Origin: Conexivisphaera sp049976725
Lineage (GTDB): Archaea; Thermoproteota; Nitrososphaeria; Conexivisphaerales; Conexivisphaeraceae
NCBI GenBank assembly: GCA_049976725.1
Contig: JBMFHR010000001.1
Span: 1-64,000 of the forward strand
Direction of reading: 5' to 3'
Length of the DNA: 64,000 bases
Under the pieces are notes generated by a model, which was not told the DNA's origin, searched no databases, and worked only from the letters and a program-made list of their open reading frames with translations. Each line of letters opens with the position of its first letter. Position 1 is the first letter of the stretch. Below are positions 31,616-40,201 of this stretch, in pieces. The translations under genes and the position numbers were made by a program.

Positions 31616-32987
31616 GCCCGGATCGCTCACTGGGGCGCCCGGCGAACTGGCGGAGCCTGATCCCGGCCATGAGGTCCGGCCTCAGCACGTGCCTGGTGTC
31701 TATGACCAGGGGCGATCCCCCCGACATGGAGCGCACCGCGTCGCCGCGCAGCTCCCTATAGGCTGAGTGGTCGGTAGCCACTATAACGACCTCTGCCCCC
31801 CTGAGGGCCTCGCTCAGCTCGCCCGTCAGCTCCACGGACATCCCCCTCAGGACATCGTCCTCGGTTATCAGAGGATCGTGCACGGTCACCCTGGCCCCCC
31901 TCCTCAGGAGCCCCAGGACTAGGTCGTAGGTGGGGCTCAGCCTGCTGTCGGCCACATCCCCCCTGAAGGCCAGCCCCAGAACCGCCACCTTCCTGCCCCG
32001 CAGCTGGCCCACCTCTCTCTCCGCGAGCTCCGCGAAGAACTCGGGCATGGACGCGTTTATCCTCCTCGACGCGATCGTGAGATCCGGCACCACGCCCTTA
32101 TCCAAGGCGTTGCTGACGAGGAACCAGGGATAGACCGGTATGCAGGGGCCGCCCACGCCTAGCCCGGGCGCGTGTATGTGCGAGTAGGGCTGGCTGTTCG
32201 CCGCGCGCCTGACCTCCTCGAAGTCGAGCCCGTAGGAGTCGGCGATCCTCGCGAGCTCGTTCGCCAGCGCTATGTTCACGTCCCTGTAGACTCCCTCGAA
32301 CACCTTCTCGGCCTCCGCGGCCTCCATCGAGCTCATGCGGATGACGCCGGCCCTCGCTATCAGGCCGTAGAGGTTGACGGCCAGCCTCTCGCTCCTGGGG
32401 CCCACGCCCGACACTATGGCCGGGTAGTGCTCCTCCACGTCGAGCACCGCCCTCCCGGCCGATACCCTCTCAGGGCTGTAGATCAGCAGGAGATCCTCGT
32501 CAAGCCTCCGGCCGGCGCGCCTCGACTCCGCCTCGGCCAGGCGCCTCGTGGTCCCTATCGGGACGGTCGGCTTCACGATCACGGCGTCGCCGTCGCGCGA
32601 GGCCGCGATCGCGGAAGACATGGCATCCCTCAGGTAGTCCAGCACCACGCGCCCGGACGACCAGGTCACTGGGACGGCCAGGAACCTGATCGCGCGCTCG
32701 CCCGGGAGCGATGCCTCGCCCTCGTGCCTCGCGGCCCTGAACCTGCCCTCCGAGATCCCGGCGCTGAATGCCTCCGACACCAGCGGCTCGCCCGGCGGGC
32801 CCCTGCCGCTCGCCGCGCGCTCCACCGCGCGGGGATCCCTGTCTATCCCGATCACGTGCGCGCCGAACCTCAGCCAGACCGCCGCTATGGTCGACCCGAC
32901 CAGCCCGAGGCCGTACACGACCACCGTGATCCTGCCGCTCCTCAGCTCCCTGGCGAGGTCCTCGGGCCCCATGCCCGGCAGGTCCAA
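31380..32987 (-). CDS. UDP-glucose/GDP-mannose-type nucleotide-sugar dehydrogenase
   Basis: NAD-dependent dehydrogenase oxidising a nucleotide sugar to the uronate. VVYGLGLVGSTIAAVWLR is the first Rossmann loop, VKPTVPIGTTRRL and YSPERVSAGRA follow, the catalytic Cys is in LGVGGPCIPVYPW, and VAVLGLAFRGDVADSRLSPT begins the C-terminal domain. It is closest in look to WecC-type UDP-HexNAc dehydrogenases. The conserved part ends near base 31640; the frame then runs 235 bp antisense to leuS with an Arg/Pro-rich tail unlike the family. The TTG start lies 4 bp from the aminotransferase stop, so they form an operon. Confidence 0.82.
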   Translation of the reverse strand: MDLPGMGPEDLARELRSGRITVVVYGLGLVGSTIAAVWLRFGAHVIGIDRDPRAVERAASGRGPPGEPLVSEAFSAGISEGRFRAARHEGEASLPGERAIRFLAVPVTWSSGRVVLDYLRDAMSSAIAASRDGDAVIVKPTVPIGTTRRLAEAESRRAGRRLDEDLLLIYSPERVSAGRAVLDVEEHYPAIVSGVGPRSERLAVNLYGLIARAGVIRMSSMEAAEAEKVFEGVYRDVNIALANELARIADSYGLDFEEVRRAANSQPYSHIHAPGLGVGGPCIPVYPWFLVSNALDKGVVPDLTIASRRINASMPEFFAELAEREVGQLRGRKVAVLGLAFRGDVADSRLSPTYDLVLGLLRRGARVTVHDPLITEDDVLRGMSVELTGELSEALRGAEVVIVATDHSAYRELRGDAVRSMSGGSPLVIDTRHVLRPDLMAGIRLRQFAGRPSERSGLTRGAPTRRSPRASRGPPAMPCRRPTAARPPGSQAPSARTRGSRGPPRGHGAPGPFQRTWRGCWDRARWRRRPARRAP

Positions 32988-32991
32988 CGGC

Positions 32992-34140
32992 TCACCTCCT
33001 GAGGTAGGCGTCCAGGACCTTCGCGGTCGCGGCCACCACGTCCTCTAAGTCCTGCTCGCTGAGGGCGGGGTGCGACGGCAGCGAGAACACGGTCCTCGAT
33101 GCCAGCTCCGAGTTCGACAGCCTCTCCCCAGTGTTGAATATGGGCTGCATGTGCAGCGGCACCGGATAGTACACCCTGGCGTCCACGCCCTCGGCCCTTA
33201 TCGCCTCGACGATCCTGTCGCGGTCCACCCTGTACAGTTCGGGGTCCACCCTCACGGTGAACAGATTGTACGTGTGGCGCCTGCCCGCCGGCTCCACCGG
33301 CAGGTGGAGCCCCGGGATGCCCGAGAGCCCCCTCCTGAGGATATCCGCGTTCCTCCTCCGGGCCTCTATCATGCGCTCCAGCTTCGACAGCTGGACCAGC
33401 CCTATGGCGGCCTCCATTTCGCCCATCCTGAGGTTCAGCCCTAGGACCTCGTGCAGGTAGGACCCGCGCTGCCCGTGGTCCTTGATCAGCCTGACCCTCT
33501 CGGCCAGGGAGTCGTCGTCCGTGGCGACCAGCCCTCCCTCACCGGTCGTTATGTTCTTGCTCGGGTAGAAACTGTAGCAGGCCAGGTCGCCGTAGGAGCC
33601 GGACTCCCTGCCGTTGACCAGCGCACCGAGCGCCTGCGCCGAGTCGATTATGAACACGAGCCCGTGCTCGTCGGCCAGCTTCCTGTAGGCCGCCACGTCC
33701 CCGGCCAGTCCGTAAAGGTTCACGAGGACGATCCCCCTAGTCCTCGGGGAGATGCGCGACGATGCGTCCTCCAGATCCATCTCGTACGTGTCAAGCCGGA
33801 TGTCGGCGAAAACAGGCCTGAGGCCCGCCACGACAGCGGCGCTGGCCGTGGCGACGAACGTGAAAGCCGGCACCACGACCTCGCTGCCCCTCTCCAGCGA
33901 CGCCATGTAGGCGGCGAGCAGCGACGATGTCCCGCTGTTCACCGCTATCCCATGCTTGACGCCGATGTACCCTGCCATGCGCGACTCGAACTCCCTCGCC
34001 TTCCTCCCCTCCCTCAGGTTCCCGGAGAGCACGACCTCCCTCACGGAGCTGGCCTCCTCCTCCCCGATGAGGGGTCTCGATATCGGTATGCTCCTCCTCG
34101 CTGCCGGCCTCCCTCCCTCTATGGCCAGCCTGTCGTCCAC
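32992..34140 (-). CDS. DegT/DnrJ/EryC1-family sugar aminotransferase
   Basis: PLP-dependent aminotransferase for nucleotide-linked keto sugars, about 382 residues. Features are PISRPLIGEEE, YIGVKHGIAVNSGTSSLLAA, VVPAFTFVATASAAV, IDSAQALGA, and the PLP lysine in CYSFYPSKNITTGEGG, then LGLNLRMGEMEAAIGL. The GTG at 34140 is placed by the palindromic TATA CTTATAAG (34163-34170); an upstream in-frame start at 34206 would precede the TATA. Together with the dehydrogenase it probably builds an amino-uronic sugar for surface glycans. Confidence 0.85.
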   Translation of the reverse strand: MDDRLAIEGGRPAARRSIPISRPLIGEEEASSVREVVLSGNLREGRKAREFESRMAGYIGVKHGIAVNSGTSSLLAAYMASLERGSEVVVPAFTFVATASAAVVAGLRPVFADIRLDTYEMDLEDASSRISPRTRGIVLVNLYGLAGDVAAYRKLADEHGLVFIIDSAQALGALVNGRESGSYGDLACYSFYPSKNITTGEGGLVATDDDSLAERVRLIKDHGQRGSYLHEVLGLNLRMGEMEAAIGLVQLSKLERMIEARRRNADILRRGLSGIPGLHLPVEPAGRRHTYNLFTVRVDPELYRVDRDRIVEAIRAEGVDARVYYPVPLHMQPIFNTGERLSNSELASRTVFSLPSHPALSEQDLEDVVAATAKVLDAYLRR

Positions 34141-34162
34141 GCCGGACGCCCGGCCCTCCCGC

Positions 34163-34170
34163 CTTATAAG
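34163..34170 (-). promoter_or_regulatory. Palindromic TATA of the sugar aminotransferase gene
   Basis: cttataag lies 27 nt upstream of the GTG at 34140. Between here and 34360 no gene is seen. Confidence 0.55.
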
Positions 34171-34360
34171 AGAGGTCCTGCGCTTCCGCTGGTCTCCGTG
34201 CACCACACCGTCTGAAGCCGCGGCGATCCGCTGCGGGGACCTCGCCTCGCCCGCAGGTCACGGGCGATTGCCCGCGGGTAGCCGTTGAGGCCAGCGGCGC
34301 CGGCCTCCCGCCGCGGGCTTCCTGCCCGAACGCAGGGCGGCGCTCCAATGGCCCGAGCGG

Positions 34361-34963
34361 TCATCCGGCGGCCACTCGCTCGAGGAAGGTCGAGAGCTCG
34401 CGCCAGCCCAGCTCCTCCTTCGGGGGAGGCCTAGCCGCCCCGCGGCCGAACGCCATCAGTATCTGGGGTTCCAGCGAGCCGTCCAGGCCCAGCCCTTCCC
34501 TTATGGCATCCCCGATCACGAGCGGCGCCGCCATCCACATGGCGTCCAGCCCTACCGAGACCGCGGCGATCCACATGTTCTCGGCAGCCGCCGCCAACGA
34601 TTGAGTGGCCATCACCCATTCCACGCGCTCCCTGCCCTCCGCGTGCCTGATCCTAGCGCGGTCCAGGCACAGCAGCACGACGAGCGGCGCGGACGAAATT
34701 CTCCTCCTGATCCTCTCGGCCCTCTGGAGGGTATCGATCCCCGTCCCGAACCTCGCCAGATACCTCTCACGCAGAATGTCGGCGAGCTTTGTCTTGGAGC
34801 TGGGGCCCATGACCACGAAGCGCCAGGGCTGCGTGTTGTGGGGGCTGGGCGCCCTCGCGCCGGCCCCAAGTATCATCTCCACGGTTTCCCCGGACAGCTC
34901 CCCCGACAGGTCCCTCACGCTCCGCCTGGCGCCTATCGCCTCCAGGCAATTGCTCCCGCTCAA
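34361..34963 (-). CDS. Nitroreductase-family FMN oxidoreductase
   Basis: A 200-residue flavin protein. AIGARRSVRDLSGE holds the FMN phosphate-binding Arg residues, GAGARAPSPHNTQPWRFVVM is the classical second motif, and AAENMWIAAVSVGLDAMWM plus AFGRGAARPPP complete the fold. It resembles the F420/FMN FbiB-like and BluB-like branch. The electron donor and substrate are unknown. The ATG is 25 nt from the shared TATA at 34984-34993. Confidence 0.85.
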   Translation of the reverse strand: MSGSNCLEAIGARRSVRDLSGELSGETVEMILGAGARAPSPHNTQPWRFVVMGPSSKTKLADILRERYLARFGTGIDTLQRAERIRRRISSAPLVVLLCLDRARIRHAEGRERVEWVMATQSLAAAAENMWIAAVSVGLDAMWMAAPLVIGDAIREGLGLDGSLEPQILMAFGRGAARPPPKEELGWRELSTFLERVAAG

Positions 34964-34983
34964 CGTTCGCTCTGCGCGGCAAG

Positions 34984-34993
34984 AGTTTATAGG
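34984..34993. promoter_or_regulatory. Shared TATA element for nitroreductase and DNA ligase
   Basis: agtttatagg sits about 25 nt from the minus-strand ATG (34963) and 28 nt from the plus-strand TTG (35017), the third case of two starts placed about 55 bp apart around one AT-rich element. Confidence 0.5.
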
Positions 34994-35016
34994 GGTTGGC
35001 GGCGCATTCCCACACG

Positions 35017-36804
35017 TTGAGCGGGGACCTTCCCTTCAGCGTGCTGGCCGAGGCTTTCCAGAGGATGGAGGAGGTCACGAGCAGGAACGCCCTGACGGAG
35101 ATGCTCATAGATCTGTTCAAGCGCTCACCGCCCGGGATACTCGACCAGATAGTGTACCTGATGCAGGGCAAGCTGTACCCCGACTTCGTGGGTATCGAGC
35201 TTGGCGTCGGCGAGAAGCTCCTCCTCAGGTCCATCTCGCTGGCGGCCGGGCTACCTCAGGAACGCGTGGAGGAACTCTACAGGAGCACCGGCGACGTCGG
35301 CAGGGCCGCCGAGGAAGCCGTGAAGTCCAGGAAGCAGGTGACGCTCTTCCGCGAACCCCTGAGCGTAGGTCGCGTGTACTCGACGCTCGAGAAGATCGCC
35401 AGGATGTCGGGGGAGGGCGCGCAGGATTCCAAGGTCAGGCTGCTGGCCAGCCTATTCAACGACGCGGAGCCGCTGGAGGCGCGCTACCTCGCCAGGATAG
35501 TCATGGGGAGGCTCAGGCTCGGGGTTGCCGACTACACGGTACTGGACGCGCTCGCCGTCGCGTTCGGGGGCACGAAGGACGCCAGGGAGGTCGTGGAGAG
35601 AGCGTACAACGTGTCCAGCGACCTCGGGCTGGTCGCGAGGACCGTGGCCTCACAGGGGCTGGCCGGCCTGGAGTCCATAAGGATAACGGTGGGCAGGCCG
35701 ATCAGGCCCATGCTCGCCGAGAGGCTCAGCAGCCCGCAGGAGATACTGGAGAAGATCGGGGGGCCCGCGGCGGCCGAGTACAAGTTCGACGGCGAGCGCA
35801 TGCAGGTGCACAGGGAGGGCGATCGCGTGATGATATTCTCCAGGAGGCTGGAGAACATAACCTCGCACTACCCTGACGTGGTCGAGATAGTCAGGAACGG
35901 CCTCAAGTCGCAGGACGTCATTGTGGAGGGGGAGGGCGTCGCGTTCAACGCGGACACCGGCGAGTTCCTGCCCTTCCAGGAGCTCATGCACAGGAGGCGC
36001 AAGTACGGCATCGAGAAGGCAATGGAGGAGTACCCCGTGTCGCTTTACTTCTTCGACGTCATATATGCCGACGGCGTCGACTACACGGTCAAGCCGTACA
36101 CGGAGAGGAGGAAGAAGCTGGAGGAGATCGTGAGCCCGAGCGAGCGCCTCAACGTCGCACCGATGATAATCACGAAGGATCCGGACGAGATGGAGCGCTT
36201 CATGATGGAGGCCATAGAGAGGGGGTGCGAGGGGCTGGTCGTCAAGGATCCGAGGAGCGTCTATCGGGCGGGCGCCAGGGAGTGGTCCTGGATAAAGCTG
36301 AAGCGCGAGTACAGGAGCGAGATGACCGACACGGTTGACCTCGTGATAGTCGGGGCCTTCCACGGGAGAGGAAAGAGGGCCGGCGTTTACGGCGCCTACC
36401 TGCTCGCGGCCTACGACCCGGACAGCGACACTTTCAAGACGGCGTGCAAGGTCGGGACCGGTTTCACCGACGAGGACCTCAGGAGCTTCTACGAGATGCT
36501 CCAGCAGTACAGGATAGATCACAGGCACCCGCGCGTGGACTCGAAGCTGGAGGCCGACGTCTGGTTCGTCCCCCAGGTCGTCATAGAGGTCCTGGCCGCC
36601 GAGATAACGCTGAGCCCCATACACACGGCCGCCTGGGGATCCGTGAGGCCCAATGCCGGCCTCGCCCTGAGGTTCCCCAGGTACACCGGGAAGCTCCGCA
36701 CCGATAAGGGGCCGGAGGACGCCACGACGGTCAAGGAGCTCCTGGAGATGTACAGGAGCCAGATAAAGAAGATAGAGGAGGCACCGTCCCCCGAGGGCTC
36801 CTGA
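35017..36804 (+). CDS. lig: ATP-dependent DNA ligase
   Basis: Seals nicks in DNA replication and repair; 595 residues. The N-terminal DNA-binding domain (about 1-220) precedes the nucleotidyltransferase domain with the AMP-accepting K256 in EYKFDGERMQVH, then FSRRLENITSHYP, VIVEGEGVAF, EGLVVKDPRSVY and the C-terminal OB-fold with DLVIVGAFHGRGKRAG. It is a typical archaeal ligase. The TTG at 35017 is preferred from the TATA; a TTG at 34996 lies too close to it. It is followed after 3 bp by a CDF transporter gene. Confidence 0.92.
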   Translation: MSGDLPFSVLAEAFQRMEEVTSRNALTEMLIDLFKRSPPGILDQIVYLMQGKLYPDFVGIELGVGEKLLLRSISLAAGLPQERVEELYRSTGDVGRAAEEAVKSRKQVTLFREPLSVGRVYSTLEKIARMSGEGAQDSKVRLLASLFNDAEPLEARYLARIVMGRLRLGVADYTVLDALAVAFGGTKDAREVVERAYNVSSDLGLVARTVASQGLAGLESIRITVGRPIRPMLAERLSSPQEILEKIGGPAAAEYKFDGERMQVHREGDRVMIFSRRLENITSHYPDVVEIVRNGLKSQDVIVEGEGVAFNADTGEFLPFQELMHRRRKYGIEKAMEEYPVSLYFFDVIYADGVDYTVKPYTERRKKLEEIVSPSERLNVAPMIITKDPDEMERFMMEAIERGCEGLVVKDPRSVYRAGAREWSWIKLKREYRSEMTDTVDLVIVGAFHGRGKRAGVYGAYLLAAYDPDSDTFKTACKVGTGFTDEDLRSFYEMLQQYRIDHRHPRVDSKLEADVWFVPQVVIEVLAAEITLSPIHTAAWGSVRPNAGLALRFPRYTGKLRTDKGPEDATTVKELLEMYRSQIKKIEEAPSPEGS

Positions 36805-36807
36805 TAG

Positions 36808-37734
36808 ATGTCCGGCGGTACCAGGAGGGCAGTGAGGGCTGCCCTCGCCTCCAACATAGTGCTGCTATCGCTGAAGGTCGTCGTCGCGGCCATCACTGGC
36901 AGCTCCGTCATGTTCGCGGAGTCGCTCCACTCCGCGCTCGACACGATAAACCAGTCCTTCCTGGCGCTCGGCATGAGGCTCAGCTCCGGCGGCAGGAGCC
37001 GCGCCTTCCCTTTCGGCCGCGGGAGGGAGCAGTTCTTCTGGTCGTTCGTCGCGGCCATGAGCACCGCCACGATCTCGAGCGCGTTCTCCGTGCTCGAGGG
37101 CGCCGAGAAACTCCTCCATGGAGGGGAGCTCCACGACCTATGGATCGCCATCGCCGTGGTGCTCGTGGGGATCGTGCTCGAGGGCGCCGCCCTCAGCGTG
37201 AGCTTCAGGTCGTTCGAGCGCGCCAGGATCTCCGAGGGGTTCAAGAGCAGGCTCGCATACGTGCGCGCCACGAGGGACCCGACCCTCCTGGCCGCGCTCT
37301 TCGAGGACGTCGCCTCGGTGTCCGGGCTGGCGGTGGCGCTCCTGTCGCTCCTGGCGGTCGAGGTCACGGGCAACGCCGCGTACGACGCGATGGGATCCGT
37401 GGTCGTCGGGGCAATACTGGCCACCTTCGGCGTCTTCCTGGCTAGGGAGGCGAGGGGGCTGCTCATAGGCGAGGGCCTCACTCAGGAGGAGCTGGATCGC
37501 GTCATAAGGGCGGTCGCGTCCCATCCCGCGGTTGTCAGGGTCATCGACGTGAGTGGCACTTTCATCGGCGCGGACTCCGCTATAATGGGCGTCGAGGTCA
37601 ACTTCAGGGACGGGATGACCACCGACGAAATAGAGAGCGCCGTGAACGAGATAGAGCGCGCGATCCGGCGCGTGTTCCCACAGGCTAAGTACGTGTACGT
37701 CGAGGCCGAGGAGCTGACCCACCCAGGATCCTGA
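36808..37734 (+). CDS. Cation diffusion facilitator (CDF) transporter
   Basis: Proton-coupled divalent metal exporter of 308 residues with about six membrane segments. The metal site of segment 2 is HSALDTINQ, that of segment 5 is FEDVASVSGL. The cytoplasmic C-terminal domain of about 90 residues has a ferredoxin-like look (VRVIDVSGTFIGAD, GVEVNFRDGM). Zn, Mn or Fe is likely. ATG 3 bp after the ligase stop, so the two are cotranscribed. Its 3' end overlaps the convergent hexulose-phosphate synthase gene by 50 bp. Confidence 0.85.
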   Translation: MSGGTRRAVRAALASNIVLLSLKVVVAAITGSSVMFAESLHSALDTINQSFLALGMRLSSGGRSRAFPFGRGREQFFWSFVAAMSTATISSAFSVLEGAEKLLHGGELHDLWIAIAVVLVGIVLEGAALSVSFRSFERARISEGFKSRLAYVRATRDPTLLAALFEDVASVSGLAVALLSLLAVEVTGNAAYDAMGSVVVGAILATFGVFLAREARGLLIGEGLTQEELDRVIRAVASHPAVVRVIDVSGTFIGADSAIMGVEVNFRDGMTTDEIESAVNEIERAIRRVFPQAKYVYVEAEELTHPGS

Positions 37735-38365
37735 GGTACTCGGCCGCCCTGGCCGCGGGATCCGGGCTCCTCGTGATGTCCCTCCCCACTACTATGATGT
37801 CCGCCCCCGCGCTGAGGGCCTCCACGGCCGCGCCGAGGTCTATGCCGCCAGCGACCGCCACCCTGAATCCCGCGCTCCTCAGGGACGATATGGCTGACCA
37901 CCTCCTGCCCTTGCCCGAGGACTCCTCATCTATCCCCCTGTGTATCACCACGGCATCGGCGCCCTCCGCCTTGGCCACCAAGGAAGTGGGATCGTCCAAG
38001 CCTATCGAGTCGACGAACGAGAGGATATCCCTCTTCCTGCACTCCTCTACGAACGAGCGTATCGTCTCGGGCGGCGCCGCGCCGCTCACCACAGCGGCGT
38101 CCGCGCCCGCCCCAGCGGCCATCGAGACCTCCAGCTCCGCGGTATCCATCGTCTTCAGGTCGGCCACGATGGGTGATCCGGGCGCCGCCGCCGAGATCCT
38201 CCTGATGACCGATATGCCCTCGCCCTTTATGAGGGGGGTGCCCGCCTCGAGCACGAGCCTGGATCCCGAGAGCGCCGAGAGCGACCTCACCACCGGCTCG
38301 GCCTCCTGCCAGGACGTGAAGTCCAGCGCGACCTGGAGCGACGGGAACTCGAAGGCTCTGGCCAC
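37685..38365 (-). CDS. hxlA: 3-hexulose-6-phosphate synthase
   Basis: Aldolase joining ribulose-5-phosphate and formaldehyde; in archaea the reverse reaction is used to make pentose phosphates. The 226-residue TIM barrel belongs to the OMP decarboxylase suprafamily: LQVALDFTSWQEAEPVV, LEAGTPLIKGEG, VADLKTMDTAELEVSMAAGA and VAGGIDLGAAVEAL. EAGTPLIK and DLKTMD separate it from OMP decarboxylase. GTG start under a minus-strand TATA (aataaaaat on plus, 38387-38395). No isomerase is adjacent; the tandem SIS protein at 13862-14992 is the only candidate partner in the window. Confidence 0.88.
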   Translation of the reverse strand: MARAFEFPSLQVALDFTSWQEAEPVVRSLSALSGSRLVLEAGTPLIKGEGISVIRRISAAAPGSPIVADLKTMDTAELEVSMAAGAGADAAVVSGAAPPETIRSFVEECRKRDILSFVDSIGLDDPTSLVAKAEGADAVVIHRGIDEESSGKGRRWSAISSLRSAGFRVAVAGGIDLGAAVEALSAGADIIVVGRDITRSPDPAARAAEYLRILGGSAPRPRRTRT

Positions 38366-38465
38366 GCTCCGGTTCCGGAAACGCGCAATAAAAATGATTC
38401 CGCCGCGTTCCGAGCTCGAACTTCTCTATAGATCTTTTCCCAGCTTCCATAGAAAATTGGGTAAG

Positions 38466-38475
38466 AATTTATATT
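38466..38475 (+). promoter_or_regulatory. TATA box of the PhoU-like gene
   Basis: aatttatatt predicts a transcript start near 38498, leaving a leader of about 48 nt, unlike most genes here. The leader has a Shine-Dalgarno sequence (ggggtgat, 38533-38540) five bases before the ATG. Confidence 0.55.
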
Positions 38476-38545
38476 CAACTGCCCCTCTAAATCAGCAGAG
38501 GAGCTGGTTGCTGGAGGGACCTCGCTGCCCCAGGGGTGATGCGCA

Positions 38546-39208
38546 ATGAGCTTCTACATGGGCGAGACCGAGCTGCAGATGAGGCGGCGCATACTCGTGA
38601 CGCTGCAGGACATGACCAGGAGGCTCTTGGACGGCACGAGGGCCCTTGTCTCGATGTACGAGTCCATGCAGGACGCCGGATCCGACGGCGACGTCGAGGC
38701 TTACCGGTCCGAGGTCTCCAAGGCTATAGGCGACGTCGAGGCTTACCGGAAGTCGCTGGTCAGGCAGCTGAGCGAGGTCGGCGCCATGCTGATAAACAGG
38801 GAGGACGTCCTCAGGACCGCCTTCATGCTGGAGGACATAGCCAGCTACCTGGACAGCCTGGCCTTCAGGATATACGCGGGCAGGCAGTACCTGACCGGCA
38901 TAGGGTCCCTGGGGGACAGGCTCAGGGAGATGCTGAACCAGACTCTCAGCGCCGTCACGAAGCTGAACGATCTCAGCAGGATCCTCCAGGTGAACCCGGG
39001 CAAGGTTAGCGAGCTGGCCTCCCTGGTGGAGAGGGAGGAGAAGAACATGGACGGACTCTACAGGGATGCGCTCGTGGAGAGCCTCGCCAAGATTAAGGAC
39101 TTCAAGCAGCTGCTGGTCTACAGGGACGTCGTGGAGAGGGTGGAGAGGATAGCCGACCTCTCCCTCAGCGCTTCCGAGATGCTCATGATAGTTTCGCTGA
39201 GGCTCTGA
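38546..39208 (+). CDS. PhoU-like DUF47 protein
   Basis: A 220-residue all-helical protein like the DUF47/PhoU-related regulators of phosphate transport. NREDVLRTAFMLEDIASYLDSLAFRI is the conserved metal-binding helix pair; related helices lie at 150-210. A 7-residue unit (GDVEAYR) is repeated 14 codons apart, and the underlying 21-bp DNA is identical at 38687-38707 and 38729-38749. A phosphate transporter is not adjacent. The ATG has a Shine-Dalgarno. The stop overlaps the endA start (TGATG). Confidence 0.75.
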   Translation: MSFYMGETELQMRRRILVTLQDMTRRLLDGTRALVSMYESMQDAGSDGDVEAYRSEVSKAIGDVEAYRKSLVRQLSEVGAMLINREDVLRTAFMLEDIASYLDSLAFRIYAGRQYLTGIGSLGDRLREMLNQTLSAVTKLNDLSRILQVNPGKVSELASLVEREEKNMDGLYRDALVESLAKIKDFKQLLVYRDVVERVERIADLSLSASEMLMIVSLRL

Positions 39209-39762
39209 TGCGCATGAGCGCGCCCGCGAGGGGAACCCTGCTCGGCGACCGCGTGCTGGTCATGGACAGGGAGGAGGCCAGACGACTATTCGCCAGCGGC
39301 TTCTTCGGCAAGCCGCTGGGGGTGCCGAAGCCCAGGGGGACAGAGTTCGACGAGCCGCTCGCGCTAGACCTCTTCGAGGCCCGCTACCTCTCGGAGTCCG
39401 GCCTCCTCGAGATCCGCGACGAGGGCGGCAGAGCAGTGGGCAGAGCTGCCCTAAGGAGGAGGTGCGCGCTCTCCGATCCGTACTTCGAGGAGAAGTACAG
39501 GGTGTACAGGGACCTCAGGAACTCAGGATACGTGGTGGGCGCCGGCATAAAGTTCGGCAGCGACTTCGCGGTGTACGAGCGGGGACCTGGCATAGACCAC
39601 GCTCCCTTCCTAGTGCACGTGCTGAAGTCCAGCGATCAGCTGACCGCCAACTACATAGTGTTGGCCGGGAGGCTCGCCACGGCCGTCAGGAAGAAGTTCG
39701 TCCTCGCGGTCGCTGGCAGGAGGCGCACGAGGTACCTGGCGTTCGAGTGGTGGAGGCCCTAG
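39208..39762 (+). CDS. endA: tRNA-splicing endonuclease EndA
   Basis: Removes introns from tRNA precursors; 184 residues, the alpha2 or alpha-beta subunit size. The catalytic triad is visible: Y123 (SDFAVYERG), H131 (GIDHAPFLVHV) and K162 or K163 (AVRKKFVLA), with the YFEEKYRVYRDLRNSGYVV domain before it. The ATG overlaps the stop of the PhoU-like gene by one base, an unusual pairing. Its 3' end overlaps the convergent membrane-protein gene by 77 bp. Confidence 0.9.
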   Translation: MRMSAPARGTLLGDRVLVMDREEARRLFASGFFGKPLGVPKPRGTEFDEPLALDLFEARYLSESGLLEIRDEGGRAVGRAALRRRCALSDPYFEEKYRVYRDLRNSGYVVGAGIKFGSDFAVYERGPGIDHAPFLVHVLKSSDQLTANYIVLAGRLATAVRKKFVLAVAGRRRTRYLAFEWWRP

Positions 39763-40126
39763 CCCTGCCGTCCTCGCGCATTGCCGAGCACTTGGCCAGC
39801 ACGATCCGCGACGCCATGAGTATGGCGAGGAATGACGCCAGCGTGACCACGTTGAGGGCGACGAAGCTCTCCGAGTACACGTATATTAGTATCTCCCTCA
39901 CTATGAACACGATCGCCGCGTCGAGCGCGTACTCGAGCTTCACCCTGGCCTCGGTGAAGTACTGTGAGACTAGCGCCATCAGCTCCATGAGCACCAGTAT
40001 GTAGAGGAGGTCCGCGACGAACTGCTGGAGGGTTTTCTCCAGCGACGAGTAGTTCAGCATGCGTGGGAGGTACGATGCCATTCCAGCTATCGATATTATT
40101 ATCCCGACGAAGAGAACAGCCATCAT
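39686..40126 (-). CDS. PsiE-like small membrane protein
   Basis: A 146-residue protein with about four hydrophobic segments (AVLFVGIIISIAG, LLYILVLMELMALV, AAIVFIVREILIYVY, VTLASFLAILMASRIVL), the pattern of phosphate-starvation-inducible PsiE-family proteins. In-frame codons upstream of the ATG encode a basic helix, but no start codon is found there, so the N-terminus is uncertain. The last about 35 residues are antisense to endA and look unconserved. It follows the thioredoxin-fold gene on the same strand. Confidence 0.65.
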   Translation of the reverse strand: MMAVLFVGIIISIAGMASYLPRMLNYSSLEKTLQQFVADLLYILVLMELMALVSQYFTEARVKLEYALDAAIVFIVREILIYVYSESFVALNVVTLASFLAILMASRIVLAKCSAMREDGRARASTTRTPGTSCASCQRPRGRTSS

Positions 40127-40201
40127 GATCGCGGCGGCTACCTTGAGCGCTAGGTGCTCGTACTGGCGCGACCTCCGCGCTGTGATGGCGCGGCCCGCGC
40201 T

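Noticed and set aside
35650..36624. 324-codon minus-strand frame opposite the DNA ligase
   Set aside because: Shadow of the ligase gene; no motif and biased to L, V, H, R and P.
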